A stretch of 64,000 nucleotides of DNA from assembly GCF_900149685.1 (NCBI RefSeq), contig NZ_LT702999.1, forward strand, positions 1 to 64,000. The letters run 5' to 3'. The DNA comes from Erythrobacter sp. Alg231-14 (GTDB lineage: Bacteria; Pseudomonadota; Alphaproteobacteria; Sphingomonadales; Sphingomonadaceae). Below, one piece after another: positions 8,097-16,989 of this stretch; within the stretch, counting starts at the first letter, position 1, and every line of letters starts with the position of its first letter. Made by a program: the position numbers and the translations under genes. The notes under the pieces were generated by a model that saw only the letters and a program-made list of their open reading frames with translations, ran no database searches and had not been told where the DNA came from.

Positions 8097-8954
8097 ATGG
8101 GCCATATGGGGTGCATGCCGGATCCCATAGAAACTCTACGCCTTAAAGTGGTCGATCAGGTGCGCGGCGTATTCAACGATCGCGCAGGAGGGCAAAAGCC
8201 CGTCCCCCCTTCCGACGATGCTCTGTATGAAAAGAACACACCGATCCGAATGGTTCATGCCGATCTGGTTGGAATGATGACCGGTGGCATCCGTGGATTG
8301 ATGCTGCAAATGCTGCATCCAGAGGCATTGCAGGGGGTGTTGGACCACTCCAATTTCCGCGAAGATATGCACGGCCGCCTGCGCCGAACCGCGCGGTTTA
8401 TTGCGGTGACAACATTCGGCCACCGCGATGACGCCATGGCGGCAATTGAACGGGTGAACCGTATTCATGCGCGCATCGGCGGAACGTTGCCCAACGGTTC
8501 TCCCTATTCAGCGACCAATCCGCGCACTTTGGCCTGGGTCCATCTGGTCGAAGCGCAAAGCTTCCTCGCCGGGTATATGCGCCATGTCCGTGCGGACATG
8601 CCGCGTAGCGATCAGGATGAATATTACCGCCAATTTGCCATCGTTGCGCGGGCGTTGGGCGCGGATCCTGTGCCAGAAACGCGCGCGGAAGCCGACGCGA
8701 TCTTTCGCGAGCTGCGCACCGATTTACGCCCGTCTGCGGCTGCACGTGAAGTAGCGCAGTTGGTTCTAAACCAGCGGCCAAAGGGGACCCCGCCGGCAGT
8801 GCAAACAATGATCGGCGCCGATGCGGTTGCCATGTTGCCGGATTGGGGCCGCAAAATGCTGCATTTGCAACGACCGGTTTTGACCGCCCTGCCCGCCCGC
8901 GCCGCGACGTGGGGCATGGGGCGAACTCTGCGATGGGCCTTTAAACAAAATTAG
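8097..8954 (+). CDS. DUF2236 (MpaB/rubber-oxygenase-like) family protein
   Basis: About 285 residues from MGHMGCMPDPIETLRLK. Features of the DUF2236 oxygenase-like family are the segment LMLQMLHPEALQGVLDHSNF, then GRLRRTARFIAVTTFGHRD, HARIGGTLPNGSPYSATNP and AWVHLVEAQSFLAGYMRH, which provide the His residues expected to hold haem in related latex-clearing enzymes. There is no signal peptide. It starts 13 bases after the TetR gene on the same strand, so it may be co-transcribed. ATGs at 8106 and 8115 are alternative starts. The substrate is unknown. Confidence 0.8.
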   Translation: MGHMGCMPDPIETLRLKVVDQVRGVFNDRAGGQKPVPPSDDALYEKNTPIRMVHADLVGMMTGGIRGLMLQMLHPEALQGVLDHSNFREDMHGRLRRTARFIAVTTFGHRDDAMAAIERVNRIHARIGGTLPNGSPYSATNPRTLAWVHLVEAQSFLAGYMRHVRADMPRSDQDEYYRQFAIVARALGADPVPETRAEADAIFRELRTDLRPSAAAREVAQLVLNQRPKGTPPAVQTMIGADAVAMLPDWGRKMLHLQRPVLTALPARAATWGMGRTLRWAFKQN

Positions 8955-9015
8955 CCCGCACACATGCTCGTGTCTGCTATGGCCGCCCAATATTAAGGGA
9001 AGAGGATAGTTCGCG

Positions 9016-9378
9016 ATGTATGTGCAAGGAGCGGTTTTGGGCGTAAAAGGTGATCGCCGGGACGATTATCTGGAAATGGCCCGTGTCATGGACGAAATGT
9101 TCATCGAATTTGGCGCGCTTGAAGTGTCCGAAAATTGGGAAAGCGATGTGCCCGACGGTGAAGTCACCGATTTTCGCCGCGCGGTCGCAGCCGAAGCCGG
9201 TGAGAAAATCGTCTTTTCGTGGATCATCTGGCCTGACAAAGCGACCAGCGACGCCGCTCATGAAAAGATGATGCATGACGATCGCATGCAAAACATGGAA
9301 CCACCCGACATGATGGATGGAAAGCGCATGATCTTGGGCGGGTTTGAACAGATTTTCCACGCTAAGGCGAAAGAATGA
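9016..9378 (+). CDS. DUF1428 family protein
   Basis: A 120-residue protein starting MYVQGAVLGVKGDRRDDYLEMA, with the DUF1428 pattern of an N-terminal strand, GALEVSENWESDVPDGEVTDFRRAV in outline, and the end KRMILGGFEQIFHA. The fold is an ABM-like ferredoxin barrel of unknown biochemical role. An AGGGAAGAGGA ribosome site precedes the ATG. It ends three bases before the next glutathione transferase gene, so the two are likely translated from one message, and a role in stress or detoxification is inferred from that. Confidence 0.85.
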   Translation: MYVQGAVLGVKGDRRDDYLEMARVMDEMFIEFGALEVSENWESDVPDGEVTDFRRAVAAEAGEKIVFSWIIWPDKATSDAAHEKMMHDDRMQNMEPPDMMDGKRMILGGFEQIFHAKAKE

Positions 9379-9381
9379 GAG

Positions 9382-10020
9382 ATGGCTGAGTTCACATTTT
9401 ACACAGTCGCGATGAGCCGAGGGCAGATTGCGCGATGGGCTTTGCACGAAGCCGGGGCGGATTATGATCAGGTGGTGTTTGATTGGGCGACACGGCCCGA
9501 CGATTTCATCGCCATCAACCCAATGAACAAAGTTCCCACATTGGTGCACCATCTCGCGGGGGCAGACGGTTCGGTCCACGATCACGTCATCACCGAAGCC
9601 GCCGCCATCAATCATTACCTTGCCGAAACTCATCCAGATAAAGGGTTGTTGCCCAATCCGCATGAACGCGCCGCCTATTTCCGTTGGATGTTTTTCGCCG
9701 CCGGACCGATCGAACAAGCCGTCATTGCCGCGGCGATGGATTGGAAAGTTCCGCCAGAACGCACCGCAATGGCGGGATTTGGCAGTTTAGATCTGGCCTT
9801 GTCAGCGATGGAAACATGGCTTTCACAAAACGATTTCGCCGCCGGTGATCGTTTCACCATGGCCGACACCTATGTGGGCAGCCAATTTGTGTGGGGATTG
9901 CGGTTCGGATCCATTCCCGAAACGCCCGCTTTCAAGGCGTATGTTGAACGGTGCACAAACCGCCCAGCCTATGTCGAGGCCAACGCTATCGACGCCAAAT
10001 TGATCGAGGCCGCCGGTTAA
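9382..10020 (+). CDS. Glutathione S-transferase family protein
   Basis: A 212-residue two-domain transferase. The N-terminal half has FTFYTVAMSRGQIARWAL with Ser as the likely thiol-activating residue, the cis-Pro motif NKVPTLVHH, and the glutathione-contacting VITEAAAINHYL. The C-terminal domain has the capping motif AAGDRFTMADTYVGSQ. It differs clearly from the transferase at 6807, so they are not a recent duplication. It follows the DUF1428 gene by three bases and its end overlaps the convergent J-domain gene by four bases. Confidence 0.88.
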   Translation: MAEFTFYTVAMSRGQIARWALHEAGADYDQVVFDWATRPDDFIAINPMNKVPTLVHHLAGADGSVHDHVITEAAAINHYLAETHPDKGLLPNPHERAAYFRWMFFAAGPIEQAVIAAAMDWKVPPERTAMAGFGSLDLALSAMETWLSQNDFAAGDRFTMADTYVGSQFVWGLRFGSIPETPAFKAYVERCTNRPAYVEANAIDAKLIEAAG

Positions 10021-10610
10021 GCGATCACCGCGCTTTTTCGCAACAATTGGTAGGCATCAACGACTTTTGACAGCCGTGCCTCATGCGACCGATCGCCACC
10101 GTTGCGATCGGGATGATATCGGCGGACAAGTTCAGAATAGCGTTGTCGCAACCGCCGTCGATCCGTTTCCGAACCAAGGCCCATAATGTCCAACGCTTGC
10201 GCCTCTGCCTTGGAAAAACGGCCATCCATGGCCATCTTCGCCTCACGTTCGGCGCGGCTGCGAATGCCGCCTGCACGGGCAGAAATCGCATCGAGCGGAT
10301 CATCAAAATCGGCCCAACGCGGCGTTCCATCCACGGCGGCGCGCGGGCTAAAGGCGGCGCTTTCTGTTCGCCACCCACTGGCCGGGGATTGCGCGGCGAT
10401 GATTTCTTCGGCGTTCATCCCTTCGAACCAGTCGTATCCGGCGTTGAATTGACGGACATGTTCCAAACAAAACCAGCGCCATTGCCCCGGACCATCAAAT
10501 CCGTTGGGCCGGTGTCCGGGTGCACGAAATTCTCCCGCATCGCGGCAACCGGGCGCTTCGCAGCGGCGACTTTCATCTTCATACCGGCCATGGAATCGGG
10601 TTTGTGCCAT
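10017..10610 (-). CDS. J-domain (DnaJ-like) protein
   Basis: About 197 residues from MAQTRFHGRYEDESRRC. The C-terminal 65 residues form a J domain with LVRRYHPDRNGG, holding the HPD tripeptide that stimulates Hsp70. The N-terminal half has Cys pairs (CEAPGC and FCLEHV) that may bind metal. A J-domain protein of this size usually sits between bolA and cobS-cobT in alphaproteobacteria. Here bolA is still divergent next to it, but cobS lies 4 kb away. The longer reading from 10682 adds an unlikely N-terminus running into the bolA promoter region. Confidence 0.88.
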   Translation of the reverse strand: MAQTRFHGRYEDESRRCEAPGCRDAGEFRAPGHRPNGFDGPGQWRWFCLEHVRQFNAGYDWFEGMNAEEIIAAQSPASGWRTESAAFSPRAAVDGTPRWADFDDPLDAISARAGGIRSRAEREAKMAMDGRFSKAEAQALDIMGLGSETDRRRLRQRYSELVRRYHPDRNGGDRSHEARLSKVVDAYQLLRKSAVIA

Positions 10611-10681
10611 AAGCCCTTGAGAATGGCGTGCGAGACGCCAGATTCCAAGGTCTGAACAGTTGCAAAGAAAGAAACAGTCCA

Positions 10682-10951
10682 ATGAACGGAACAGTTGCAG
10701 ATGAAATGCGCGGACTTCTTGAGCAGGCTCTTGCGCCCACCGCTCTCGAAATCATCAACGACAGCGCTCAACATTCCGGACATTCGGGCGATGACGGTTC
10801 AGGCGAATCCCATTTCACGATCGTGATCGAAGCGCCCACCTTTGCCGATATGAACCGCCTTGCACGCCAACGCGCAGTGATCGCAGCGTTGGGCGACATT
10901 GTTGGGCAACGCGTTCATGCCGTTGCGATTAGGGCAAGCGCGCCTGCATGA
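10682..10951 (+). CDS. BolA family protein
   Basis: An 89-residue protein starting MNGTVADEMRGLLEQAL. It has the BolA fold markers: IINDSAQHSGHSG with the loop His residues used for iron-sulphur binding with glutaredoxin, the core SHFTIVIEAPTF, and the final helix ARQRAVIAALGDIVGQRVHAV. BolA-like proteins work with monothiol glutaredoxins in iron-sulphur handling or act on gene expression. It is divergent from the J-domain gene, a conserved neighbour. A longer frame from 10628 lacks BolA-like sequence. Confidence 0.88.
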   Translation: MNGTVADEMRGLLEQALAPTALEIINDSAQHSGHSGDDGSGESHFTIVIEAPTFADMNRLARQRAVIAALGDIVGQRVHAVAIRASAPA

Positions 10952-11045
10952 TGAATTGGGTCGTGACGGTGTTTGGCCCTACTCCGGTGTTACGAGCTCA
11001 CTCACCTATCGCGACCACGAAACGGGCGCACGAACTGGGGCCAGC

Positions 11046-11501
11046 ATGAACGAATTCGGCAATACCAAACGCATCCGCCGTTCCGCACGGATAATCGTGG
11101 TCGGCCCGGACGAACGAGTCCTTATGTTCCGGTTTGACGTGGACGATCGCCCGCCCTTTTGGGTGACGGCCGGCGGCGAATGCGATCTCGGTGAAACATT
11201 TGAGCAAGCCGCACGGCGCGAATTGTTTGAAGAAACCGGCATCACCGCCGATCCCGGCAAACAAATCGCCCGCACCACGCCCGAATTCATCACCGTAGAG
11301 GGCGAACCAGTGCAGGCGGATGAGCGCTACTTCATCCTGCGCGTATCGGACACAACGATTACGACCGATGGTCACACTGTGTTGGAACAAAAGGTTATGA
11401 CTCAACACCGCTGGTTCTCAATGGACGAACTGTCGGATTGGCACGAAGCGGTGTTTCCTGAGAATCTGGCCGAATTTATTCAAGCTTCTCAATCAAGCTG
11501 A
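11046..11501 (+). CDS. Nudix hydrolase
   Basis: About 151 residues from MNEFGNTKRIRRSARIIVV. The Nudix box is complete: GECDLGETFEQAARREL then FEETGI fits GX5EX7REUXEEXGU exactly, so the magnesium site is intact. The substrate would be a nucleoside diphosphate derivative; the sequence does not say which. A longer in-frame reading from 10899 would overlap bolA by 53 bases, so I take the internal ATG. The gene is followed by the SDR gene after a 51-base gap. Confidence 0.88.
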   Translation: MNEFGNTKRIRRSARIIVVGPDERVLMFRFDVDDRPPFWVTAGGECDLGETFEQAARRELFEETGITADPGKQIARTTPEFITVEGEPVQADERYFILRVSDTTITTDGHTVLEQKVMTQHRWFSMDELSDWHEAVFPENLAEFIQASQSS

Positions 11502-11552
11502 TTGCCGAGCCCATCGCGACGATCTATCCCCACTAAAAAACGGGAGAGAGAC

Positions 11553-12365
11553 ATGGATTACACAGGCAAAGTCGCATGGATTACAGGCGCTTCATCGGGC
11601 ATTGGTGCGGCGTTGGCGCGGGATATTTCATCGCGCGGCGCGCATCTGGTCCTATCGGGGCGGGATGAAGCACGCTTGGCCGAAGTGGCTTCAAGCTGCG
11701 GTGAAACTTTGATCCTGCCGTTTGATGTTCGTGATGACGACGCATTGGCTGACGCCACTGCCAAAGCGATCGCATGGAAAGGTGGGGTGGACATCGCGTT
11801 CGCCAATGCCGGCGTTTCTCAGCGCAGCCGCGCGCTCAAAACAGAAATGCAGGTCTATCGAGACATTATCGCCATCGACCTGACGGCTCAGATCGCCTTC
11901 TCCCAGGGATTGATCGGCCACATGGCGGATCGCGGAAGCGGCAACATCGCTTTTATCTCCTCGATCGCGGGCAAAGTCGGCGTGCCAATGCGCACCGCCT
12001 ACAGCGCCGTGAAATTTGGTCTGGCCGGTTATGGCGATGCGTTGCGCGGTGAATTGTCGCAAATGGGCGTTCAAGTGCACGTGATCTATCCCGGTTCCGT
12101 CGCCACCGACGTGGCCCGCAACGCTTTGGTCGCCGACGGCAAAAAACGCGGCGTCAGCGACAAAGTCATCGACGAAGGCATTCCAGCGGTTGATGCGGCC
12201 AAAACCATGTTGGATGGTATGGCAGCTGGCGAACGCGAAATCATCGTCGCCCAAGGCGGAGAAGCAGCCATGGGCGAGATGCGTCGCACACCCGAAGCGT
12301 TGCTAGATCAAGTCGCTGCAATGGTCGCCAGCGGATATATGGAGCGGATGGAAGAGAGCGCGTGA
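11553..12365 (+). CDS. SDR family oxidoreductase
   Basis: A 270-residue short-chain dehydrogenase/reductase starting MDYTGKVAWITG. The dinucleotide-binding motif TGASSGIG is near the N-terminus, followed by FANAGVS, the catalytic Ser in AFISSIAG and the YSAVK catalytic Tyr-Lys pair. It acts on a hydroxyl or carbonyl group with NAD(P)(H); the substrate is unknown. A strong CGGGAGAGAG ribosome site precedes the ATG. Its TGA overlaps the GTG start of the next hydrolase by four bases, so the two enzymes are translationally coupled and may act in one catabolic step series. Confidence 0.92.
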   Translation: MDYTGKVAWITGASSGIGAALARDISSRGAHLVLSGRDEARLAEVASSCGETLILPFDVRDDDALADATAKAIAWKGGVDIAFANAGVSQRSRALKTEMQVYRDIIAIDLTAQIAFSQGLIGHMADRGSGNIAFISSIAGKVGVPMRTAYSAVKFGLAGYGDALRGELSQMGVQVHVIYPGSVATDVARNALVADGKKRGVSDKVIDEGIPAVDAAKTMLDGMAAGEREIIVAQGGEAAMGEMRRTPEALLDQVAAMVASGYMERMEESA

Positions 12366-13294
12366 CAGGTCCAAACAGCACCGCAAATCAAGATCTTGAT
12401 GCTTTGTTAGAACAAAAACGCGTTACCCTAGGCAACGGCATAGAGCTCGACATTGTTGATGCGGGACCGGTTGATGCGCAGGTTATGATTTTTCTCCATG
12501 GTTTTCCTGAGAATCATCGGACTTGGCGCCATCAAATCGCGCAATTTTCCGACCGATATCGGTGTATCGCGCCGGACCAGCGCGGGTATCGCGGATCATC
12601 AAAACCCCAAGAGGTTGAGGCGTATTCTCCCGATAAATTGATCGGAGATGTGTTTCTATTGGCGGATGCATTGGGCATCGCGACATTCACAATCGTGGGG
12701 CACGATTGGGGCGGCGCGATCGCATGGGGTGTTGCGTTAAGCGGCCAACACGCGCGGGTCGAACGCGCCATCATCGCCAATGCGCCGCACCCAGCCATTT
12801 TCCAAAAATTGCTCTACACCCATCCCGGTCAACGTGGATCGAGCCAATACATGACCGCGTTCCGTGATCCGGCCAATGATGCGCTTATCCGAGAACACGG
12901 CATCGCCGGTTTGATGGCACAAGAGGCGGAATGGGGCAGCCAAAGCACAATGCCCGCCGAGGAACGGGCCATTCTGCTCGACGATTGGTCGGATCGCGAT
13001 GCCTGTTTTGGGATGATCAATTACTACCGGGCCAGCTCGATGGTTGTGCCCAGCATGGATGAGCCGTTCGAATTGCCGGCGGACTACTCGCAATCAACCC
13101 TACCCAATCTTACAATTCCGACTTTGGTAATTTGGGCGATGGATGATCTCGCCCTGCCACCTGAGAACATGAAAGGAATGGACGAAGTCGTTGATCCATT
13201 GACGATCTTTATGGTGCCAAATTGCGGGCATTTCGTCACATGGGAAGCACCCGGCGCCGTAAACGGCGCGATAGAAGAGTTCTTAGAAGCGTAA
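12362..13294 (+). CDS. Alpha/beta hydrolase, epoxide-hydrolase-like
   Basis: A 310-residue alpha/beta hydrolase beginning at a GTG. HGFPE (46-50) provides the oxyanion region and GHDWGG places Asp115 as the nucleophile, which points to epoxide hydrolase or haloalkane dehalogenase chemistry rather than a serine esterase. The catalytic His lies in PNCGHFVTWE near the C-terminus. The cap region contains Tyr residues (NYYRAS) that could activate an epoxide. The four-base overlap with the upstream SDR gene suggests joint action, for example epoxide opening followed by alcohol oxidation; this pairing is inference. Confidence 0.88.
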   Translation: MTGPNSTANQDLDALLEQKRVTLGNGIELDIVDAGPVDAQVMIFLHGFPENHRTWRHQIAQFSDRYRCIAPDQRGYRGSSKPQEVEAYSPDKLIGDVFLLADALGIATFTIVGHDWGGAIAWGVALSGQHARVERAIIANAPHPAIFQKLLYTHPGQRGSSQYMTAFRDPANDALIREHGIAGLMAQEAEWGSQSTMPAEERAILLDDWSDRDACFGMINYYRASSMVVPSMDEPFELPADYSQSTLPNLTIPTLVIWAMDDLALPPENMKGMDEVVDPLTIFMVPNCGHFVTWEAPGAVNGAIEEFLEA

Positions 13295-13299
13295 GCGTC

Positions 13300-14400
13300 C
13301 TAAACTCCGAACCATTCCACCCAAGCGCCATGTGGGTGGGCGACGCTCAGCAAAGTCGATTGCCCATCATCGGTTCCACCTGCCCAATATCTGACGTTTA
13401 ATTCATGACGGAATGTCGCAGGATCCGTTTCCAACGAAACCCACGCCAATGGGCGATCGGGCGTCGCGTCTGCTCCAGCTAATTCGAAAGCTTGGCGGAT
13501 GGCGTCTTGTGTTTCGATTGGCATATATTGCCACATGATCGAATGGAACATGGCACGGGTCGTACCGGCCTCTTGCGGTTTGGCCAGTTGATCGATGGCA
13601 AAGGCCCCGGCGTCTTGCGCCACGAGGTCAGGGGGATTTTCATTGGCCAATTGGATCGCAGCGTCGATCCGACCCATGCGAACCGGCGCATCGGGCCACA
13701 CGTAACTTTTCAAGCGCAAAGCGCTGGACGTGTCCGACAAATCAATCGGCGTGACATCGCATCCACAAATCGAAGCAATCGTAAAATCGGGCGATGGCGG
13801 TGGCGGTGACGCTCTATCTGTGGCCTGATCCGAAACGCGCCATTCGGGCGCAATCCGCATTGGTGAACCATCCGGCCCAACTGTCGTGTCTCCCAATGTA
13901 AAGTGATACCGGTCCAACATCGTGTTCACCCCGGCGCTTGCCCCCAATTCGAACAATTCGAACCGTGGTAACACTCGGCGCGATAGCCACAACAGACCCG
14001 CCATGATGCTGGCCGAGCGTCCTGCTTCATTCGTTTGTGGTGGACCATCGAGCCAAGGCAACAACACCGTGTCGTAGGTTTCGACCAATTCACACACCAG
14101 CCGATCAATCTGGTCCTGATCCGTTATCTGCCCGCTATACACGCGCGCCAACCGATCATCCTGACCGGTCAGAACCAGATGATGCAGGCCGCCTGTCATG
14201 CGCAGCGGCATCGCGTCTTTTAAAGTGAGGCCTTTCCATTGAGCGATCCGGCGTCCGGTCGCGGTGTCGCTTTCGCGGACTTTTGCCAATGCGCGAATAA
14301 CCCGCGCGGTGCACGGCGCGCCGTTTTCGTGTGCATGAGTAGCCTGCCAATCAAGCGCGGCCTGGAATTCTTCGATCGCCATAATTCCGGTGTCATTCAT
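13300..14400 (-). CDS. DUF2332 family protein
   Basis: A 366-residue protein starting MNDTGIMAIEEFQAALDWQA. It matches the DUF2332 pattern: an N-terminal helical part with GAPCTARVIRALA, the central FELFELGASAGVNTMLDRYH (a glycine-rich methyltransferase-like turn), and the C-terminal AMFHSIMWQYMP and LAWVSLETDP. The function of the family is not established. An AAGGAAGG ribosome site seven bases before the ATG fixes the start, although the frame is open to 14499. It is convergent with the hydrolase gene with only five bases between. Confidence 0.85.
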   Translation of the reverse strand: MNDTGIMAIEEFQAALDWQATHAHENGAPCTARVIRALAKVRESDTATGRRIAQWKGLTLKDAMPLRMTGGLHHLVLTGQDDRLARVYSGQITDQDQIDRLVCELVETYDTVLLPWLDGPPQTNEAGRSASIMAGLLWLSRRVLPRFELFELGASAGVNTMLDRYHFTLGDTTVGPDGSPMRIAPEWRVSDQATDRASPPPPSPDFTIASICGCDVTPIDLSDTSSALRLKSYVWPDAPVRMGRIDAAIQLANENPPDLVAQDAGAFAIDQLAKPQEAGTTRAMFHSIMWQYMPIETQDAIRQAFELAGADATPDRPLAWVSLETDPATFRHELNVRYWAGGTDDGQSTLLSVAHPHGAWVEWFGV

Positions 14401-14561
14401 GCCATAGCCTTCCTTTCGGGACTGAACTGTCAAAACTTCGATCGCATCGATCAAACGGGGGTTCGGATGGCTTGCAATTGCGCACCATGCGATCAGCAAA
14501 TGCGATCAACGCGTCCTAGTCATTGCCCTTTGTACGCCCAATCCCTAAGTCCCGGCGCGCG

Positions 14562-15233
14562 ATGACTACTGAACACACCCCCACTTTCAGCAAGCAACTG
14601 ACTTTTGCTGTGCCTAAAGGGCGCATCCTTGACGAAGCGCTCCCCGTTATGGCGCGCGCTGGCGTCGTGCCTGAGGATGGCTTTCACGACAAGGCCAACC
14701 GGTCGCTTTCATTTGATACAACCCGTGAAGACATGCGCCTAATTCGAGTGCGCGCGTTTGACGTTGCGACGTTTGTTGCCCACGGCGCGGCTCAGATCGG
14801 GATCGTCGGTTCGGATGTGGTCGAAGAATTTGATTACGCCGATCTCTACGCGCCGGTTGACCTTGATATCGGACATTGCCGATTGTCGGTTGCGCGCTTG
14901 GCCGGCGACCCAGAGGACGCGTCGGGGGCAAGCCACCTAAGGGTCGCGACCAAGTACCCCAACCTAACGACACGCCATTTTGAACAACAAGGCATTCAGG
15001 CGGAATGCGTTAAGTTGAACGGCGCGATGGAGCTTGCTCCCTCGCTTGGCCTTGCGCGTCAGATTGTTGATCTTGTCTCGACCGGCACAACATTGAAACA
15101 AAACGGTTTGGTCGAAACCCAACGGATCATCGACATTTCCGCCCGTTTGATTGTAAACCGGGCCGCTCTTAAGACCGATCCGCGCGTTGCCGATTTGGTC
15201 GCCGCCTTTCGCAAGGACATGGCTCAAGCGTAA
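14562..15233 (+). CDS. hisG: ATP phosphoribosyltransferase HisG (short form)
   Basis: A 223-residue HisG that catalyses the first step of histidine synthesis, joining ATP and PRPP. It starts [20 protein letters not shown]. The signature [15 protein letters not shown] and the PRPP loop [14 protein letters not shown] are present. The length shows the short form without the C-terminal regulatory domain, which needs the HisZ subunit for activity and feedback; hisZ is not in this window. Its TAA overlaps the hisD ATG by one base (TAATG), so the operon is coupled. Confidence 0.95.
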   Translation: MTTEHTPTFSKQLTFAVPKGRILDEALPVMARAGVVPEDGFHDKANRSLSFDTTREDMRLIRVRAFDVATFVAHGAAQIGIVGSDVVEEFDYADLYAPVDLDIGHCRLSVARLAGDPEDASGASHLRVATKYPNLTTRHFEQQGIQAECVKLNGAMELAPSLGLARQIVDLVSTGTTLKQNGLVETQRIIDISARLIVNRAALKTDPRVADLVAAFRKDMAQA

Positions 15234-16525
15234 TGCAAACTCTTTCGACCCTTGATCCAGAGTTCGACCGGCTGTTTGCCCGCGTCGTAAATGCCCGGCG
15301 CGAAGCTGATAGCGACGTTGCTGGCGTGGTGCAGGACATTCTGCGCACAGTGAAGACCGGCGGCGATGATGCCTTGGTTCAATACACGCAGCGGTATGAT
15401 GGTTATTCATTGATCGACGATGCCGACTGGAAAATCACGCCGGAACGCTGCGCACAGGCCTATGAAGACTTGGACGGGGAATTGCGCGACGCGCTCAACC
15501 TCGCGGCCACCCGGATCCGCGCCTATCACGAAGCGCAATTGCCGGAAAATCGCGACTACACCGATGATGCCGGCGTGCGCATGGGCGCAATTTGGCGCCC
15601 CGTGGATGCGGCCGGTCTTTACGTGCCCGGTGGCCGGGCGGCCTATCCATCATCCTTGTTGATGAATGCCATTCCAGCAAAAGTGGCCGGGGTTGAACGC
15701 ATCGTTGTCGTCACCCCCACGCCAAAAGGCAATTCCAACCCTCTGGTGCTTGCCGCAGCGCACCTTGCGGGAGTTGATGAGATCTGGCGCGTCGGCGGCG
15801 CTCAGGCGGTCGGCGCGTTGGCGTATGGTTCGGATCGGATTAAGCCCGTCGATGTCATCACCGGCCCCGGCAACGCCTATGTCGCAGAAGCGAAACGGCA
15901 ATTGTTCGGTGTCGTCGGAATCGACATGGTCGCCGGACCGAGCGAGATTTTGGTGGTCGCAGATGGCAAGAACGATCCCGATTGGATCGCCGCCGATTTG
16001 TTAAGCCAAGCGGAACATGATCCGACATCGCAATCCATTCTGATCACCGATGACGCCGGATTTGCCGCGCAAGTCGAAGATTCAATCACTTTACAATTGA
16101 GCCTGCTCGACACCGGTAAGACCGCCAAAGCGAGCTGGGATCAACACGGGGTTATCGTCGTCGTAAACGACATTGGCGCAGAAGCCCCTGCATTAATTAA
16201 TCAATTGGCCGCTGAGCACTTAGAGCTCGCGATTGACGATCCGGAATCCATGCTTCCAAAGGTTCGCCATGCCGGCAGCGTCTTCCTTGGCCGGATGACA
16301 CCCGAGGCCGTTGGCGATTATGTCGCCGGGCCTAATCACGTCCTGCCAACGGGGCGCCGAGCACGCTTCTCCAGCGGGCTGTCTGTTCTCGACTTTATGA
16401 AACGAACCAGCTTCATCGCCCTCGACGATGGCGCATTCAACGCCATCGGCCCCGCGGCGGCGACGCTCGCCCACGCCGAAGGGCTGCCCGCTCATGCTAA
16501 ATCCGTGGAACTCCGCCTCAAATGA
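15233..16525 (+). CDS. hisD: Histidinol dehydrogenase HisD
   Basis: A 430-residue enzyme that oxidises histidinol to histidine in the last two steps of the pathway, using zinc and NAD. Visible signatures include GLYVPGGRAAYPSSLLMNA, ITGPGNAYVAEAKR, GIDMVAGPSEILVVAD, LLSQAEHDP and the conserved GPNHVLPTGRRARFSSGLSV (given at its core). Length fits the family. It overlaps hisG at its start and nusB at its end (ATGA), which places it in a tight five-gene run. Confidence 0.96.
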   Translation: MQTLSTLDPEFDRLFARVVNARREADSDVAGVVQDILRTVKTGGDDALVQYTQRYDGYSLIDDADWKITPERCAQAYEDLDGELRDALNLAATRIRAYHEAQLPENRDYTDDAGVRMGAIWRPVDAAGLYVPGGRAAYPSSLLMNAIPAKVAGVERIVVVTPTPKGNSNPLVLAAAHLAGVDEIWRVGGAQAVGALAYGSDRIKPVDVITGPGNAYVAEAKRQLFGVVGIDMVAGPSEILVVADGKNDPDWIAADLLSQAEHDPTSQSILITDDAGFAAQVEDSITLQLSLLDTGKTAKASWDQHGVIVVVNDIGAEAPALINQLAAEHLELAIDDPESMLPKVRHAGSVFLGRMTPEAVGDYVAGPNHVLPTGRRARFSSGLSVLDFMKRTSFIALDDGAFNAIGPAAATLAHAEGLPAHAKSVELRLK

Positions 16526-16989
16526 ACACCGCCCCGCGCTCCACCGCTCGATCCGCCGCACGTCTGGCCGCGGTTCAGGCCCTCTATCAATTGCAGATGG
16601 AAGGCACCGCCCTTTCCAAATTGTTGGATGAATTTCACCAACATCGACTGGGTCGCGAAGTCGACGATGAAGACCACGAAGGCGAAATCTATGCCGACGC
16701 AGAGGTGGAATTCTTTGACGACATCGTGCGCGGCGTCGATGCGCGACGCGACGAAATTGACGCAGTCCTTACGGACAAGTTGTCATCAGGATGGACACTG
16801 GTTCGGCTGGATAAAACCATGCTCCAAATCTTGCGCGCTGGCACGTATGAATTGATCGCCAGAGCGGATGTGCCCTTGGCCACCGCCATCAGCGAATATG
16901 TCGATGTAGCCAAAGCATTCTTTGACGACAAAGAGGCGAAATTCGTCAACGGCATCCTTGACGCAGCGGCAAAGGACGCACGCGCATAA
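16522..16989 (+). CDS. nusB: Transcription antitermination factor NusB
   Basis: A 155-residue all-helical RNA-binding protein. Typical NusB segments are ARSAARLAAVQALYQLQ at the N-terminus, WTLVRLDKTMLQILRAGTYE in the middle and AISEYVDVAKAFFDDKEAKF followed by VNGILD at the end. NusB binds boxA with NusE (S10) to prevent premature termination of rRNA transcripts. Its ATG overlaps the hisD stop. The thiL frame begins inside its 3' end. Confidence 0.95.
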   Translation: MNTAPRSTARSAARLAAVQALYQLQMEGTALSKLLDEFHQHRLGREVDDEDHEGEIYADAEVEFFDDIVRGVDARRDEIDAVLTDKLSSGWTLVRLDKTMLQILRAGTYELIARADVPLATAISEYVDVAKAFFDDKEAKFVNGILDAAAKDARA

